Positions 15,023 to 22,930 of a stretch of 43,470 bases of DNA are shown piece by piece. The DNA is from an uncultured Mycobacterium sp. (GTDB lineage: Bacteria; Actinomycetota; Actinomycetes; Mycobacteriales; Mycobacteriaceae): the NCBI GenBank assembly GCA_900078375.1, contig FLQS01000049.1, positions 1 through 43,470 on the forward strand, in the 5' to 3' direction. Both the position numbers and the translations under genes were made by a program. A model generated the notes under the pieces. That model did no database searches and had not been told where the DNA came from. It saw only the letters and a list, made by a program, of their open reading frames with translations. Each line of letters starts with the position of its first letter. Positions within the stretch are counted from its first letter, which is position 1.

Positions 15023-15682
15023 TCAGGACGTAGCGGCGATGAACTCGTCGGCGTCGGAGACCCAGCCGAAGATCCCGCCCTGCGCCTTGATCATCTCCAG
15101 TGCCACCCGCTGGAATTCCGGGAAGTACGACGCCACACAGTCACTGAGCACCAGACATTCATACCCGCGGTCGTTGGCCTCGCGCACCGTGGTGTGGACG
15201 CAGACCTCCGTTGTCACCCCGCAGACCACCAGGGTCTTGATACCGCGGTCGGACAAGATCTGGGCCAGGTCGGTGGCGTGGAAGCTGCCCTTGCCGGGCT
15301 TGTCGATCACGGGCTCGCCGTCGACGGGATACAGCTGGTCGATGATGTCGTGGCCCTTCTCGCCGCGGACCAGGATGCGGCCCATCGGGCCGGCCTCGCC
15401 GATGAACGTCTTGCCGCCGCGGTGCAGCTTCGCGGGCGGACAGTCGGTGAGGTCGGGGCGGTGACCCTCCCTGGTGTGGATCACCAGCATGCCGATCTCG
15501 CGGGCCCTGGCCAGCACCCGCCCGATCGGTTCCACCGCCGCAAGCAGCAGCGAGGTGTCGTTGCCGAGGGCCTCACCGAATCCGCCGGGGAGCACGAAGT
15601 CGCGCTGCATATCGATGATCACCAGCGCCGTGCTCGCGACGTCAAAGTCCAACGGGAAGGGCTCCGCATCGATCGTGGCCAT
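15023..15682 (-). CDS. Isochorismatase-fold cysteine hydrolase, biuret-hydrolase-like
   Basis: The 219-residue protein starts at ATG 15682 (MATIDAEP). A catalytic triad is visible: Asp24 in VIIDMQRDF, Lys128 in VIDKPGKGSF, and Cys161 in GVTTEVCVHTT. Stretches such as HTREGHRPDL, RILVRGEKGHDII, YPVDGEPVIDKPG and REANDRGYECL match biuret hydrolase (BiuH) as I recall it far better than nicotinamidase or isochorismatase. Biuret hydrolase splits biuret into allophanate and ammonia. Close relatives act on other ureido compounds, so substrate is uncertain. It is the first gene of the FdrA operon, and no transporter is adjacent. The much longer open frame upstream is an out-of-frame reading of the opposite gene. 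Confidence 0.85.
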   Translation of the reverse strand: MATIDAEPFPLDFDVASTALVIIDMQRDFVLPGGFGEALGNDTSLLLAAVEPIGRVLARAREIGMLVIHTREGHRPDLTDCPPAKLHRGGKTFIGEAGPMGRILVRGEKGHDIIDQLYPVDGEPVIDKPGKGSFHATDLAQILSDRGIKTLVVCGVTTEVCVHTTVREANDRGYECLVLSDCVASYFPEFQRVALEMIKAQGGIFGWVSDADEFIAATS

Positions 15683-15796
15683 CTGAGGTCCCTTCTGACA
15701 CGCCGAATGACTGGTCCATTGAAGCGCAACTCGCGGATGGGCGCGCGCGTCAAGATTTCGTCGGCGTAAACGATCGGAGGTGGCACGATCGAGCCC

Positions 15797-16543
15797 GTGG
15801 CAGATTTGGTCCTTTACGAAGTCATTGATCGCGTCGCGCTGATCACCGTCAACGATCCCGACCGGCGCAACGCCGTCACCGACGCAATGTCGCAGCAGCT
15901 GCGCTCGGCGGTCGAGGCCGCCGAAGCCGAGGCCAACGCCGTCGTGATCACCGGCGCGGGCAAGGCGTTCTGCGCAGGCGCGGACCTGTCCGCCCTCGGC
16001 GCCGCCGCCAAGGAAGGGCTCGAACGCATCTACGCCGGCTTCATGGCCGTCGGCCGCTGCACCCTGCCGACCGTCGCCGCGGTCAACGGCGCCGCCGTGG
16101 GAGCCGGACTGAACCTGGCCCTGGCCGCCGATGTCCGCATCGCCGGGCCGCATGCCCTCTTCGATCCCCGGTTCCAGAAGCTCGGCATCCATCCCGGCGG
16201 CGGCGCCACCTGGATGCTGCAGCGCGCGGTCGGCCCGCAGGTCGCCCGTGCGGCGCTGCTGTTCGGCATGCGCTTCGACGCCGAGGCCGCCGTGCGGCAC
16301 GGCCTTGCCCTCACCGTCGCCGACGATCCCGTGGCTGCCGCGTTGGAACTGGCTGCCGGCCCTGCGACCGCACCGCGTGACGTCGTCCTCGCCACGAAGG
16401 CCTCGATGCGCGCCACCGCCATCCCCGGTTTCCTGGACACCGACCACCACGAGGCGGCCAAGGACATCGAGCTCGACCCGCAGGCCACCTCGATCGAGTC
16501 GCCGGAGTTCAAGGCCCGACTGGCCGCCGCGCAACGCCGCTGA
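15797..16543 (+). CDS. Enoyl-CoA hydratase/isomerase family protein
   Basis: The 248-residue crotonase-fold protein starts at GTG 15797. The oxyanion-hole and CoA-binding segments are present: VVITGAGKAFCAGADLSAL and, further on, AAVNGAAVGAGLNLALAADVRIA. The Glu expected in the second catalytic position of true hydratases is replaced in the HPGGGATWMLQRAVG segment, where Gly occupies the usual acidic sites, so it may be an isomerase or another crotonase activity. It is divergent from the hydrolase operon across a 114-base gap and probably independent of it. Confidence 0.87.
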   Translation: MADLVLYEVIDRVALITVNDPDRRNAVTDAMSQQLRSAVEAAEAEANAVVITGAGKAFCAGADLSALGAAAKEGLERIYAGFMAVGRCTLPTVAAVNGAAVGAGLNLALAADVRIAGPHALFDPRFQKLGIHPGGGATWMLQRAVGPQVARAALLFGMRFDAEAAVRHGLALTVADDPVAAALELAAGPATAPRDVVLATKASMRATAIPGFLDTDHHEAAKDIELDPQATSIESPEFKARLAAAQRR

Positions 16544-16560
16544 CCTGTCACCCTTGCAAT

Positions 16561-16579
16561 AGGCAGGTAAATGCCTGCA
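16561..16579. promoter_or_regulatory. Palindrome at the ArsR-type gene start
   Basis: AGGCAGGTAAATGCCTGCA contains two nested inverted pairs (AGGCA/TGCCT and GCAGG/CCTGC), 12 bases before the GTG of the ArsR-SRPBCC gene. ArsR repressors bind imperfect palindromes overlapping their own promoters, so it is a candidate self-operator. Confidence 0.5.
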
Positions 16580-16590
16580 TTATGTGAGGC

Positions 16591-17406
16591 GTGGACACAG
16601 ACGCGGTATTCAAAGCGCTGGCCGACCCCGGCCGGCGGCGCTTGCTCGACATGCTCCACGAACGGGCGGGACTGACCCTGGGCGATCTCTGCGACGGGCT
16701 CGATATGCGCCGGCAGTCGGTGAGCCAGCACGTCGAGATTCTCGAGGCCGCCAACCTGGTGACCTCGGTACGCGACGGCCGCCGAAAGCTCCACTACCTC
16801 AATGCAGTACCGCTTCACCAGATCCAGACCCGCTGGATCTGGAAGTTCGAAGAGCCGCGCCTGGCGGCCCTTGCCACGATCAAGCAGCACGCGGAGGAAA
16901 GCGCAATGTCCGAGAGCACGCAGCCGATTCCCGACTACGTCTACACGACCTACATTCATGCCACCGCCGAGCAGGTGTGGCATGCACTCACCGACCAGGA
17001 CATCACCGCGAAGTTCTGGGGCCATGCGCAAGTCTCGGAGTGGCGCGTCGGTGGCAGCGTCGACCACGTCCGTGCCGACGGGTCCGGCATCACCGATGTC
17101 ACCGGCACGGTGATGGTTGTCGATCCGCCGCGCCGGTTGGTCTTCGGCTTCGGCGAGCCCAGCGACGATCCGACGGCCGAAGAGAGCGTCGTCGCATTCG
17201 ACATCGAGCCCTTCCACGACATCGTCAAACTGACCGTCACGCACACGAATTTCCAATCGCCAGCCGACCGCGAGTCGGTCGGGCAAGGCTGGCCGACCGT
17301 GTTCGCCAACCTCAAGACGCTCCTGGAAACGGGCGACGTGCTGCCGACGGCACCGTGGGAGTTCCACGCCGAGGAACGTGCCGCGCAGATGGCCAAGCGC
17401 GGCTAG
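16591..17406 (+). CDS. ArsR-type repressor fused to an SRPBCC (AHSA1-like) domain
   Basis: The 271-residue protein joins two modules usually encoded by adjacent genes. Residues 1-105 are an ArsR winged helix (FKALADPGRRRLLDML, then MRRQSVSQHVEILEAANLV) without the Cys pairs of metal sensors. Residues 106-271 are an SRPBCC/AHSA1 hydrophobic-pocket domain (YIHATAEQVWHALTD, AKFWGHAQVSEWRVGG). An excellent Shine-Dalgarno, GGAGGA at 16893-16898, stands seven bases before an in-frame ATG at 16906 (Met106), so a free SRPBCC protein may also be made. The upstream palindrome suggests autoregulation, and a large hairpin follows the stop. The ligand and targets are unknown. Confidence 0.88.
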   Translation: MDTDAVFKALADPGRRRLLDMLHERAGLTLGDLCDGLDMRRQSVSQHVEILEAANLVTSVRDGRRKLHYLNAVPLHQIQTRWIWKFEEPRLAALATIKQHAEESAMSESTQPIPDYVYTTYIHATAEQVWHALTDQDITAKFWGHAQVSEWRVGGSVDHVRADGSGITDVTGTVMVVDPPRRLVFGFGEPSDDPTAEESVVAFDIEPFHDIVKLTVTHTNFQSPADRESVGQGWPTVFANLKTLLETGDVLPTAPWEFHAEERAAQMAKRG

Positions 17407-17422
17407 CGATTCCGCGTCGCAC

Positions 17423-17489
17423 CCGCCGAGCGTGGGGGTTGTCGGCGTTCGCGAGCCGGTGGGTCGACGAAGACCCACACGCTCGGCGG
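17423..17489. terminator. Large intergenic hairpin after the ArsR-SRPBCC gene
   Basis: CCGCCGAGCGTG (17423-17434) pairs perfectly with CACGCTCGGCGG (17478-17489), and pairing continues inward with few mismatches for roughly 24 bases per arm. There is no T-tract on either side. It could be a bidirectional mycobacterial terminator without a T-tract, or a copy of a genome-wide palindromic repeat. Confidence 0.5.
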
Positions 17490-17536
17490 TCGACGATTCC
17501 GCGATGTAACGGGCAGCGTCAACTTAGAGTTCAGGT

Positions 17537-19636
17537 GTGACTCACACCACATCGAGTCGATATGCCCGCTACGTCGGTCGGGTCGGGGCGCTGGCGTTCG
17601 CGCTCGGCGTCGGGGTGGCGGTAGCCAATAACCCCGGGGTCGCGCTGGCCGACACAGGCAGTTCGGGTTCGTCGAATTCAGCGGCTCACTCGGCCAGGCC
17701 TTCGGGCGCTCGCAGTCAATCCCTGACCGCAGCCAAGCGCACCACTACCGCCGCACCACGCAGCCGTGCGCAGGCCCGCACCAGTCCGCTGCTCCCCCGC
17801 AGCGCCGTCACCCTGACCGATGTCCTTGGCTACGCCCGCCGCGAGGCCGAACAGACGACCCAGCAGCCACCCGCCACCATCGGCAACATCCTCTTCGCCC
17901 GTACCCCCACGCTGGCCTACAACGCCGCCCAGAACGTCCAGGCCGACGACGGCGTCATCACCGGCACTCTCAACGCCAAACAAGCCAACGGGTACGCGCT
18001 CACCTACACCGTCAGCCAGGCACCGCAACACGGAACCGTGGACATCCACGACGACGGCACCTTCACCTACACCCCCGACGCGCAGTTCACCACGCTCGGC
18101 GGCACCGATACGTTCGCCGTGACGGCTGACGACGAGCCCGGAAACCAAACCCATTGGCACGGTCTGGCAACACTTTTCGCCCCTAACGGCGGGTCTACCG
18201 CGACGGCCAAGGTGACCGTGTTGGAGAATCCGGGAACTGCCGAGCCGACGTCGGTGCTCTCCACCACCGATCAGCTCAACGCCGAGAAGATCGCCACCCA
18301 GATCGCCAACTCGCCGTTCGTCCGCCTGGCCAAGGAGATCCTCAAGGTCGGCTGGTGGCTGGCCGCACAGAAGAACTTCAGCATGATCGGCGGGCCGGAC
18401 AAAGAGAACATGGCCCAGCTCGATCAGGCGGTCACCGAGTATGCGAACCAGGCCGCGATGGAGGTGCTACTGCTGAACTCCAACGCGCCCAAGTTCATCC
18501 AGCAAGTCGCACCCACCCACAGTTGGTATCTGCAGAGTTTCGCCGGTTCCCGGATCTGGTACGACAACCCCGACACCATCTACCGGTTCGTCGGGGTGAA
18601 CAACGCTTCGTCGTACGTGATCACCGGCAAATTCGATGGCACGCTGCCCGCCGACACCAACTTCAGCGTGCTGACCGGACTGAGCGGGACCACCGCCGAC
18701 AACATCAACGGCAAGGACCTGGTGCTCAACCCCGACAGGAGCTTCACCATCACGGTGGATGGCACGCCGACGCTGCTGGGGCAGACCAACCATCTCTATC
18801 TTCCACCGGGCACCAGCCTGATCACCACGCGAAACACGTTGTCGGACTGGAATACCGAAGAGCCAATGAGCCTGCAGATCCTGCGGGTCAGCGGTCCACC
18901 GGACAGCTTGTTCAGCCAGGTCGGCGGATTCGCGATCCCGGGAATCGGCCCACTGGTGTCCGGCAATCCGCTGCTGACCTCGCTGGTGTCGATCATCCCG
19001 CCGCTGCCTGCGCCGCGACTGCTGCAGTCCGTCGAGGCTGCGGTGATCATGTTGTTGCTGGGGATCAGCGGCGAGAACACCTACATGTCGGTCGCCACCA
19101 AGGACGCCACCACGGGCCAGACCAAGGCACCGAATGTGTTCACCGATCCCGACCACAACGCGTCGTTCCTCGCGACTCAGTTGCAGAGCGCCGGCTATTT
19201 TCAGCTCGCCGACGACGAGGCGCTCGTACTCACGATCAACCCCGGGAAGGCACGGTATTTCAGCGTTCCGGTGACCAACGACTGGACGATCACCAACAAC
19301 TACTGGGACCAGCAGACCAGCCTCAACGTCAACCAGTCGCAACAAAACAACGACGACCAGACGTACACGATCGTGGTCTCCCCCACCGATCCCGGTGTGG
19401 CCAACTGGGTGTCCACCGGCGGCCTGAATCAGGGCACGATCTCCATCCGGTTCCAGGACTTCGATCCGAACTCCACGGCCGACCCGACGGTGAGCTCGCA
19501 GGTGGTCAAGCTCAACGAACTCGACGGCGTGCTGCCCGACGGCACCGTCTTCGTCACGCCCGACGAGCGGGCGGCCCAAATCGCCACGCGGCAACTGGGA
19601 TACAACAAGCGCTACACGCCCTACCCGCAGGCCTAG
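17537..19636 (+). CDS. Exported protein with Ig/cadherin-like repeat and DUF1214-like C-terminus
   Basis: The 699-residue product starts at GTG 17537. It has a signal peptide (hydrophobic VGALAFALGVGVAVA ending near ADTGSS at residue 40) and a Ser/Thr/Arg-rich linker. A bacterial Ig/VCBS-like domain spans about 125-230 (YTVSQAPQHGTVDIHDDGTF, then GGTDTFAVTADDE). The region from 235 on resembles DUF1254/DUF1214 proteins, including GKARYFSVPVTNDW and TSLNVNQSQ near the C-terminus. Such mycobacterial proteins are found in the cell wall or culture fluid. Its TAG and the bkdC stop share the CTAG at 19633-19636, so the two genes converge with no gap. The specific role is unknown. Confidence 0.8.
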   Translation: MTHTTSSRYARYVGRVGALAFALGVGVAVANNPGVALADTGSSGSSNSAAHSARPSGARSQSLTAAKRTTTAAPRSRAQARTSPLLPRSAVTLTDVLGYARREAEQTTQQPPATIGNILFARTPTLAYNAAQNVQADDGVITGTLNAKQANGYALTYTVSQAPQHGTVDIHDDGTFTYTPDAQFTTLGGTDTFAVTADDEPGNQTHWHGLATLFAPNGGSTATAKVTVLENPGTAEPTSVLSTTDQLNAEKIATQIANSPFVRLAKEILKVGWWLAAQKNFSMIGGPDKENMAQLDQAVTEYANQAAMEVLLLNSNAPKFIQQVAPTHSWYLQSFAGSRIWYDNPDTIYRFVGVNNASSYVITGKFDGTLPADTNFSVLTGLSGTTADNINGKDLVLNPDRSFTITVDGTPTLLGQTNHLYLPPGTSLITTRNTLSDWNTEEPMSLQILRVSGPPDSLFSQVGGFAIPGIGPLVSGNPLLTSLVSIIPPLPAPRLLQSVEAAVIMLLLGISGENTYMSVATKDATTGQTKAPNVFTDPDHNASFLATQLQSAGYFQLADDEALVLTINPGKARYFSVPVTNDWTITNNYWDQQTSLNVNQSQQNNDDQTYTIVVSPTDPGVANWVSTGGLNQGTISIRFQDFDPNSTADPTVSSQVVKLNELDGVLPDGTVFVTPDERAAQIATRQLGYNKRYTPYPQA

Positions 19637-20733
19637 AGGTCCAGCAGCGCCGTTTCCGGTGCCTCGATCAGCCCACGCAGGTCGGTCAGGAACGCCGCGG
19701 CCTGCGCGCCGTCGGCGATGCGATGGTCGAACGCGCATGTCAGTGTCATCGTCGGCCGGGCCACCACTGCGTCGTCGACCACCACGGCCCGCGGCTTCAG
19801 CGAGCCCATGCCGAGGATCGCGGCCTCCGGGTAGTTGATCACCGGGACACCCTCGTCGAGCCCGAGCGCACCGAAATTCGACACTGTGAACGTCGACCCG
19901 CTCAACTGGGTGGGCGCGAGCGTGCCGGACCTGGCCCGCGCCACCACGTCGTCGACAGCAGTGGCCAGCTGCCGCAAGGAGCACTCGCGGGTGTCGATGA
20001 CCGGAACCACCAGGCCGCGCTCGGTGGCCACCGCGATGCCCAGTCGTACGTCGGGATGCAGCCGGATCTGTGGTCCCGCTTCGGATTCCACCCAGGTGGC
20101 ATTGAGCATCGGGTGGCGCGCAAGTGCGATGACCAACAGCCGCAGCGTCAGCACGAAGGGCGTCACATCCAGCGTGTCCCGAACCCGTAGCAGCGCAGAG
20201 CAATCGACCTGCACGCTGGCGTGCGCATCGGGGATCTGGCTGCGCGACAACGCCATGTGCGTGGCCATCCGGGCGTGAACACCGCGCACTGGGATAGTCG
20301 GCGACGACGGGACGTTACCGGCAGCGTGCAGCACATCGTCACGGGTGATCACTCCGTCGGTACCCGAGCCGGGTTGCAGCCCTTGCAGATCCACTGCGAG
20401 GTCGGCCGCGAGCTTGCGCGTCTTAGGGGCCGCGCGGGCTCGCCTGCTGCGATCCATCCCGTTATCGACGCCGTAGCCGACCAGCACCGGCGTGCTCTCC
20501 TCGGTCTCGATGCGCACCAACAGGGTTCCCACCGCCAGGGTTTCGCCCTCGGCGCCGCCGAGCTCGGCGATCCGGCCGGCGTATGGGCTGGGGATCTCGA
20601 CTTCGGCCTTGTTGGTCTCGACCGTGCACAGTGTCTGGTTGAGCTCGACGACATCGCCGACGGCGACGGCCCAACTGGTGATCGTGGCGTCCTCCAAGCC
20701 CTCGCCGAGGTCCGGAACCAGGAAGTCGCTCAT
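19633..20733 (-). CDS. bkdC: Branched-chain 2-oxoacid dehydrogenase E2 (acyltransferase)
   Basis: The 366-residue product starts at ATG 20733 (MSDFLVPDLGEGLEDATI). One lipoyl domain carries the lipoylated Lys in the TVETNKAEVEI loop. A short peripheral-subunit-binding region (KTRKLAADLAVDLQG) follows, then the catalytic acyltransferase domain ending in the active-site motif FDHRIADG. E2 passes the branched acyl group from E1 to CoA, giving isovaleryl-CoA from the leucine oxoacid. It is the last gene of the operon, with its start overlapping the bkdB stop (ATGA). The E3 subunit is encoded elsewhere, as in M. tuberculosis (Rv2495c context). Confidence 0.94.
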   Translation of the reverse strand: MSDFLVPDLGEGLEDATITSWAVAVGDVVELNQTLCTVETNKAEVEIPSPYAGRIAELGGAEGETLAVGTLLVRIETEESTPVLVGYGVDNGMDRSRRARAAPKTRKLAADLAVDLQGLQPGSGTDGVITRDDVLHAAGNVPSSPTIPVRGVHARMATHMALSRSQIPDAHASVQVDCSALLRVRDTLDVTPFVLTLRLLVIALARHPMLNATWVESEAGPQIRLHPDVRLGIAVATERGLVVPVIDTRECSLRQLATAVDDVVARARSGTLAPTQLSGSTFTVSNFGALGLDEGVPVINYPEAAILGMGSLKPRAVVVDDAVVARPTMTLTCAFDHRIADGAQAAAFLTDLRGLIEAPETALLDL

Positions 20734-21782
20734 GGCTGTCGCATTGCTTTCTCGACGCAGTCGAGCAGCCGGTCCACTCCCGGCAGCCAGAGCTTCTCCA
20801 ACCGGGCCGGCGGGTAGGGCGTGTCGAATCCGGTGGCGCGCAGCACCGGTGACTCGAGGTCGTAGAACAGCTCCTCGGAGATCCGCGCCGCCAGCTCGGC
20901 GCCGAAGCCGAGCGTTCGCGGGCCCTCGTGCATGACCACCGCACGGCCGGTTTTGCGGACCGACTCCGCGACGGTGTCGAAGTCCAGCGGACTGAGCGAG
21001 CGCAGGTCGATGACTTCCAGGCTGCAGTCGGCGATCTCGGCCGCGTTCAGTGCGGCACCGACCAGCCCGCCATAGGTAATCACCGTGACGTCGTCGCCGC
21101 TGCGCCGGATGGCGGCCTTTCCGATCGGCGGCCCCGGCACGGCGAAGTCGACCGCTTCGCGACCCCAGTAGCGCCGTTTGGGTTCGAGGTAGATCACCGG
21201 ATCGCGGGCGGCGATCGCATGCCGAAGCAGCCAGTAGGCATCCGAGGGTGTTGAGGGCACAACGACTTTGAGCCCCGCGGTGTGCACCCAATAGGTCTCG
21301 GTGGATTCCGAATGGTGCTCCACCGCGCCGATACCGCCGAACGACGGAATCCTGACCGTGACGGGCATGTCGACCTGGCCGCGGGTGCGCATCCGATACT
21401 TCGCGAGGTGGCTGACCACCTGATCGAACGCCGGGTAGGAGAAGCCGTCGAACTGGATTTCCGGGACCGGCACGAAACCGCGGATGGCCAGGCCCACTGC
21501 GACACCGATGATTGCCGACTCGGCCAACGGGGTATCGAAACACCTTTGCTCGCCGAAGGTTTCGGCCAGCCCCTCGGTAATCCGGAATACCCCGCCCAGC
21601 GCGGCGACGTCTTCGCCGAACACCAGGACCCGGTCATCACCGGCCATCGCGTCATGCAGGGCACGGTTGACCGCCTGCGCCATGGTCAGGGTGGTGACGC
21701 TGGGCAACTCGGTCAGGATCGGGCCGCCCGGCTCCGGTGTGCCGTCACCGCGCAACGGCGGCCGGTCGATGATCTGCGTCAT
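20730..21782 (-). CDS. bkdB: Branched-chain 2-oxoacid dehydrogenase E1 beta
   Basis: From ATG 21782 (MTQIIDRP) the protein has 350 residues. It shows the E1-beta/transketolase pyrimidine-binding domain (VLVFGEDVAALGGVFRITEGL, TPLAESAIIGVAVG, FDGFSYPAFDQVVSH) and the C-terminal transketolase domain (VTVITYGGLV, LEVIDLRSLSPLD, VVMHEGPRTLGFGAE). With E1 alpha it decarboxylates branched 2-oxoacids on thiamine diphosphate. The longer open frame upstream is an out-of-frame reading of bkdA. Ten bases separate it from bkdA and its stop overlaps bkdC. Homologue of Rv2496c. Confidence 0.94.
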   Translation of the reverse strand: MTQIIDRPPLRGDGTPEPGGPILTELPSVTTLTMAQAVNRALHDAMAGDDRVLVFGEDVAALGGVFRITEGLAETFGEQRCFDTPLAESAIIGVAVGLAIRGFVPVPEIQFDGFSYPAFDQVVSHLAKYRMRTRGQVDMPVTVRIPSFGGIGAVEHHSESTETYWVHTAGLKVVVPSTPSDAYWLLRHAIAARDPVIYLEPKRRYWGREAVDFAVPGPPIGKAAIRRSGDDVTVITYGGLVGAALNAAEIADCSLEVIDLRSLSPLDFDTVAESVRKTGRAVVMHEGPRTLGFGAELAARISEELFYDLESPVLRATGFDTPYPPARLEKLWLPGVDRLLDCVEKAMRQP

Positions 21783-21792
21783 CTCATGCCTC

Positions 21793-22842
21793 CTACGCCA
21801 ATTCGGCGCGCAGTTGCGCACGCTGGGCGGACAATTCGGGGGTGATCTCGGCGTAGACGTGGTCGAACAGCTCGTCCACATCTGGATCGGGCGCACCGAC
21901 CACTGCGTCGCGCAGCTCGGCGCGCAGCCGCACCGAGCGGGCTTCCACCCGCTGCTCCACGCGTTCGGTGAGGACGCCAATGTCCTGCAGATACGTGCGA
22001 TAGCGGCTGATCGGATCGCGAGCCGACCATTCGGCGAGTTCGGCGGCGGAGCGGTATCGGGTGGCGTCGTCGGACGTGGTGTGCGGTTCCATCCGGTAGG
22101 TGACCGCTTCGATGAGGGTGGGACCGTCACCGGCCCGCGCTCGCTCGGCGGCTTCGGCCATCACCGCATAAGAGGCGAGAACGTCGTTGCCGTCCACCCT
22201 GATTCCCGGCATTCCATAACCGATCGCCCGGTGCGCGATGGTGGGCGCGGCGTACTGGCGGCTGGCCGGCACCGAAATCGCCCACTGGTTGTTCTGGATG
22301 TAGAACACGCAGGGCGCCTTCTCGACGGCGGCCATGTTCATCGCCTCGTGCGAATCGCCTTCACTGGTGGCGCCGTCACCGAGGAACGCCACCGTCAGTG
22401 AATCTTCGCCCAGCCGTTGGGCGGCCATCGCCGCACCGACGGCGTGCGGCGCGTGGGTGGCGATGGGGATGGCGATGGGCGCACAGCACTTGCTCGTGAA
22501 ATCCAGGCCACCGTGCCAGGCGCCGCGCCAGACGGCCGCCACTTGGGCCGGCGCGATGCCGCGGACCACGAAGACACCGAGTTCACGGAATTGCGGGAAC
22601 AGCCAGTCGGTCTTGCGCAGGCACGCCGCCGCGCCGATCTGCGCGGCTTCCTGGCCGCGGCAGGAGGCGTAGAGCGCGAGCTCACCCTGACGTTGCAGAT
22701 TGACGAATTCGGCGTCGAGATCGCGGGTGACAACGAGGTTCTCGTAGAGCCAGACCAGGGTCTCCGGTGGGAGGTCGCGACGATATCGGCTTTCGGCCGT
22801 CGCGGTTCCGTCCGGTGCGATGAGTTGAATCGGTTGATCCAT
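21793..22842 (-). CDS. bkdA: Branched-chain 2-oxoacid dehydrogenase E1 alpha
   Basis: The 349-residue protein carries the thiamine diphosphate motif GDGATSEGDSHEAMNMAAVE through NNQWAIS near residues 168-200. The heterotetramer interface and phosphorylation-loop region lies around RMEPHTTSDDATRYR. It pairs with bkdB to form the E1 component. The start is ATG 22842; the Shine-Dalgarno GAGGAGG lies inside a strong hairpin (22844-22872). A 59-base gap to citE, with further hairpins, is the largest in the operon, so expression of bkdABC may differ from the upstream acc half. Homologue of Rv2497c. Confidence 0.94.
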   Translation of the reverse strand: MDQPIQLIAPDGTATAESRYRRDLPPETLVWLYENLVVTRDLDAEFVNLQRQGELALYASCRGQEAAQIGAAACLRKTDWLFPQFRELGVFVVRGIAPAQVAAVWRGAWHGGLDFTSKCCAPIAIPIATHAPHAVGAAMAAQRLGEDSLTVAFLGDGATSEGDSHEAMNMAAVEKAPCVFYIQNNQWAISVPASRQYAAPTIAHRAIGYGMPGIRVDGNDVLASYAVMAEAAERARAGDGPTLIEAVTYRMEPHTTSDDATRYRSAAELAEWSARDPISRYRTYLQDIGVLTERVEQRVEARSVRLRAELRDAVVGAPDPDVDELFDHVYAEITPELSAQRAQLRAELA

Positions 22843-22843
22843 A

Positions 22844-22930
22844 ACCGCCTCCTCTGCCGGTGCAGAGGCGGTCGGAGCAAACCTGTTGTGGCAGGCTCCA
22901 GCTAGCGGCCGGGGTCGGGCGCTAGCTGGA
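22844..22930 (-). promoter_or_regulatory. Tandem hairpins between citE and bkdA, masking the bkdA ribosome-binding site
   Basis: Two stems dominate this intercistronic stretch. An 11-base perfect stem, TCCAGCTAGCG with CGCTAGCTGGA (22897-22930), spans the citE stop. An 11-bp stem with a three-base bulge (22844-22872) ends at the base before the bkdA leader and holds the GAGGAGG ribosome-binding site in its 3' arm. A weaker GGAGC/GCTCC stem lies between. The arrangement suggests partial termination, RNA processing or translational control that sets bkd against acc expression. No U-tract is present. Confidence 0.55.

Noticed and set aside
15683..16534. N-terminal extension of the biuret-hydrolase-like gene (start at 16534)
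   Set aside because: The added 284 residues read antisense to the enoyl-CoA hydratase gene and lack similarity; the hydrolase family begins at Met 15682.
16544..17478. Long minus-strand frame opposite the ArsR-SRPBCC gene, extending to 16030
   Set aside because: Composition is that of an antisense reading; the + strand has clear ArsR and SRPBCC motifs.
18355..20190. 611-codon + strand frame across the exported protein and bkdC
   Set aside because: It is out of frame with the signal-peptide protein and antisense to bkdC, with low-complexity Arg/Gln/His sequence.
20734..21543. Extended start for bkdC at 21543
   Set aside because: The extension is an out-of-frame reading of bkdB; the lipoyl domain starts directly at Met 20733.
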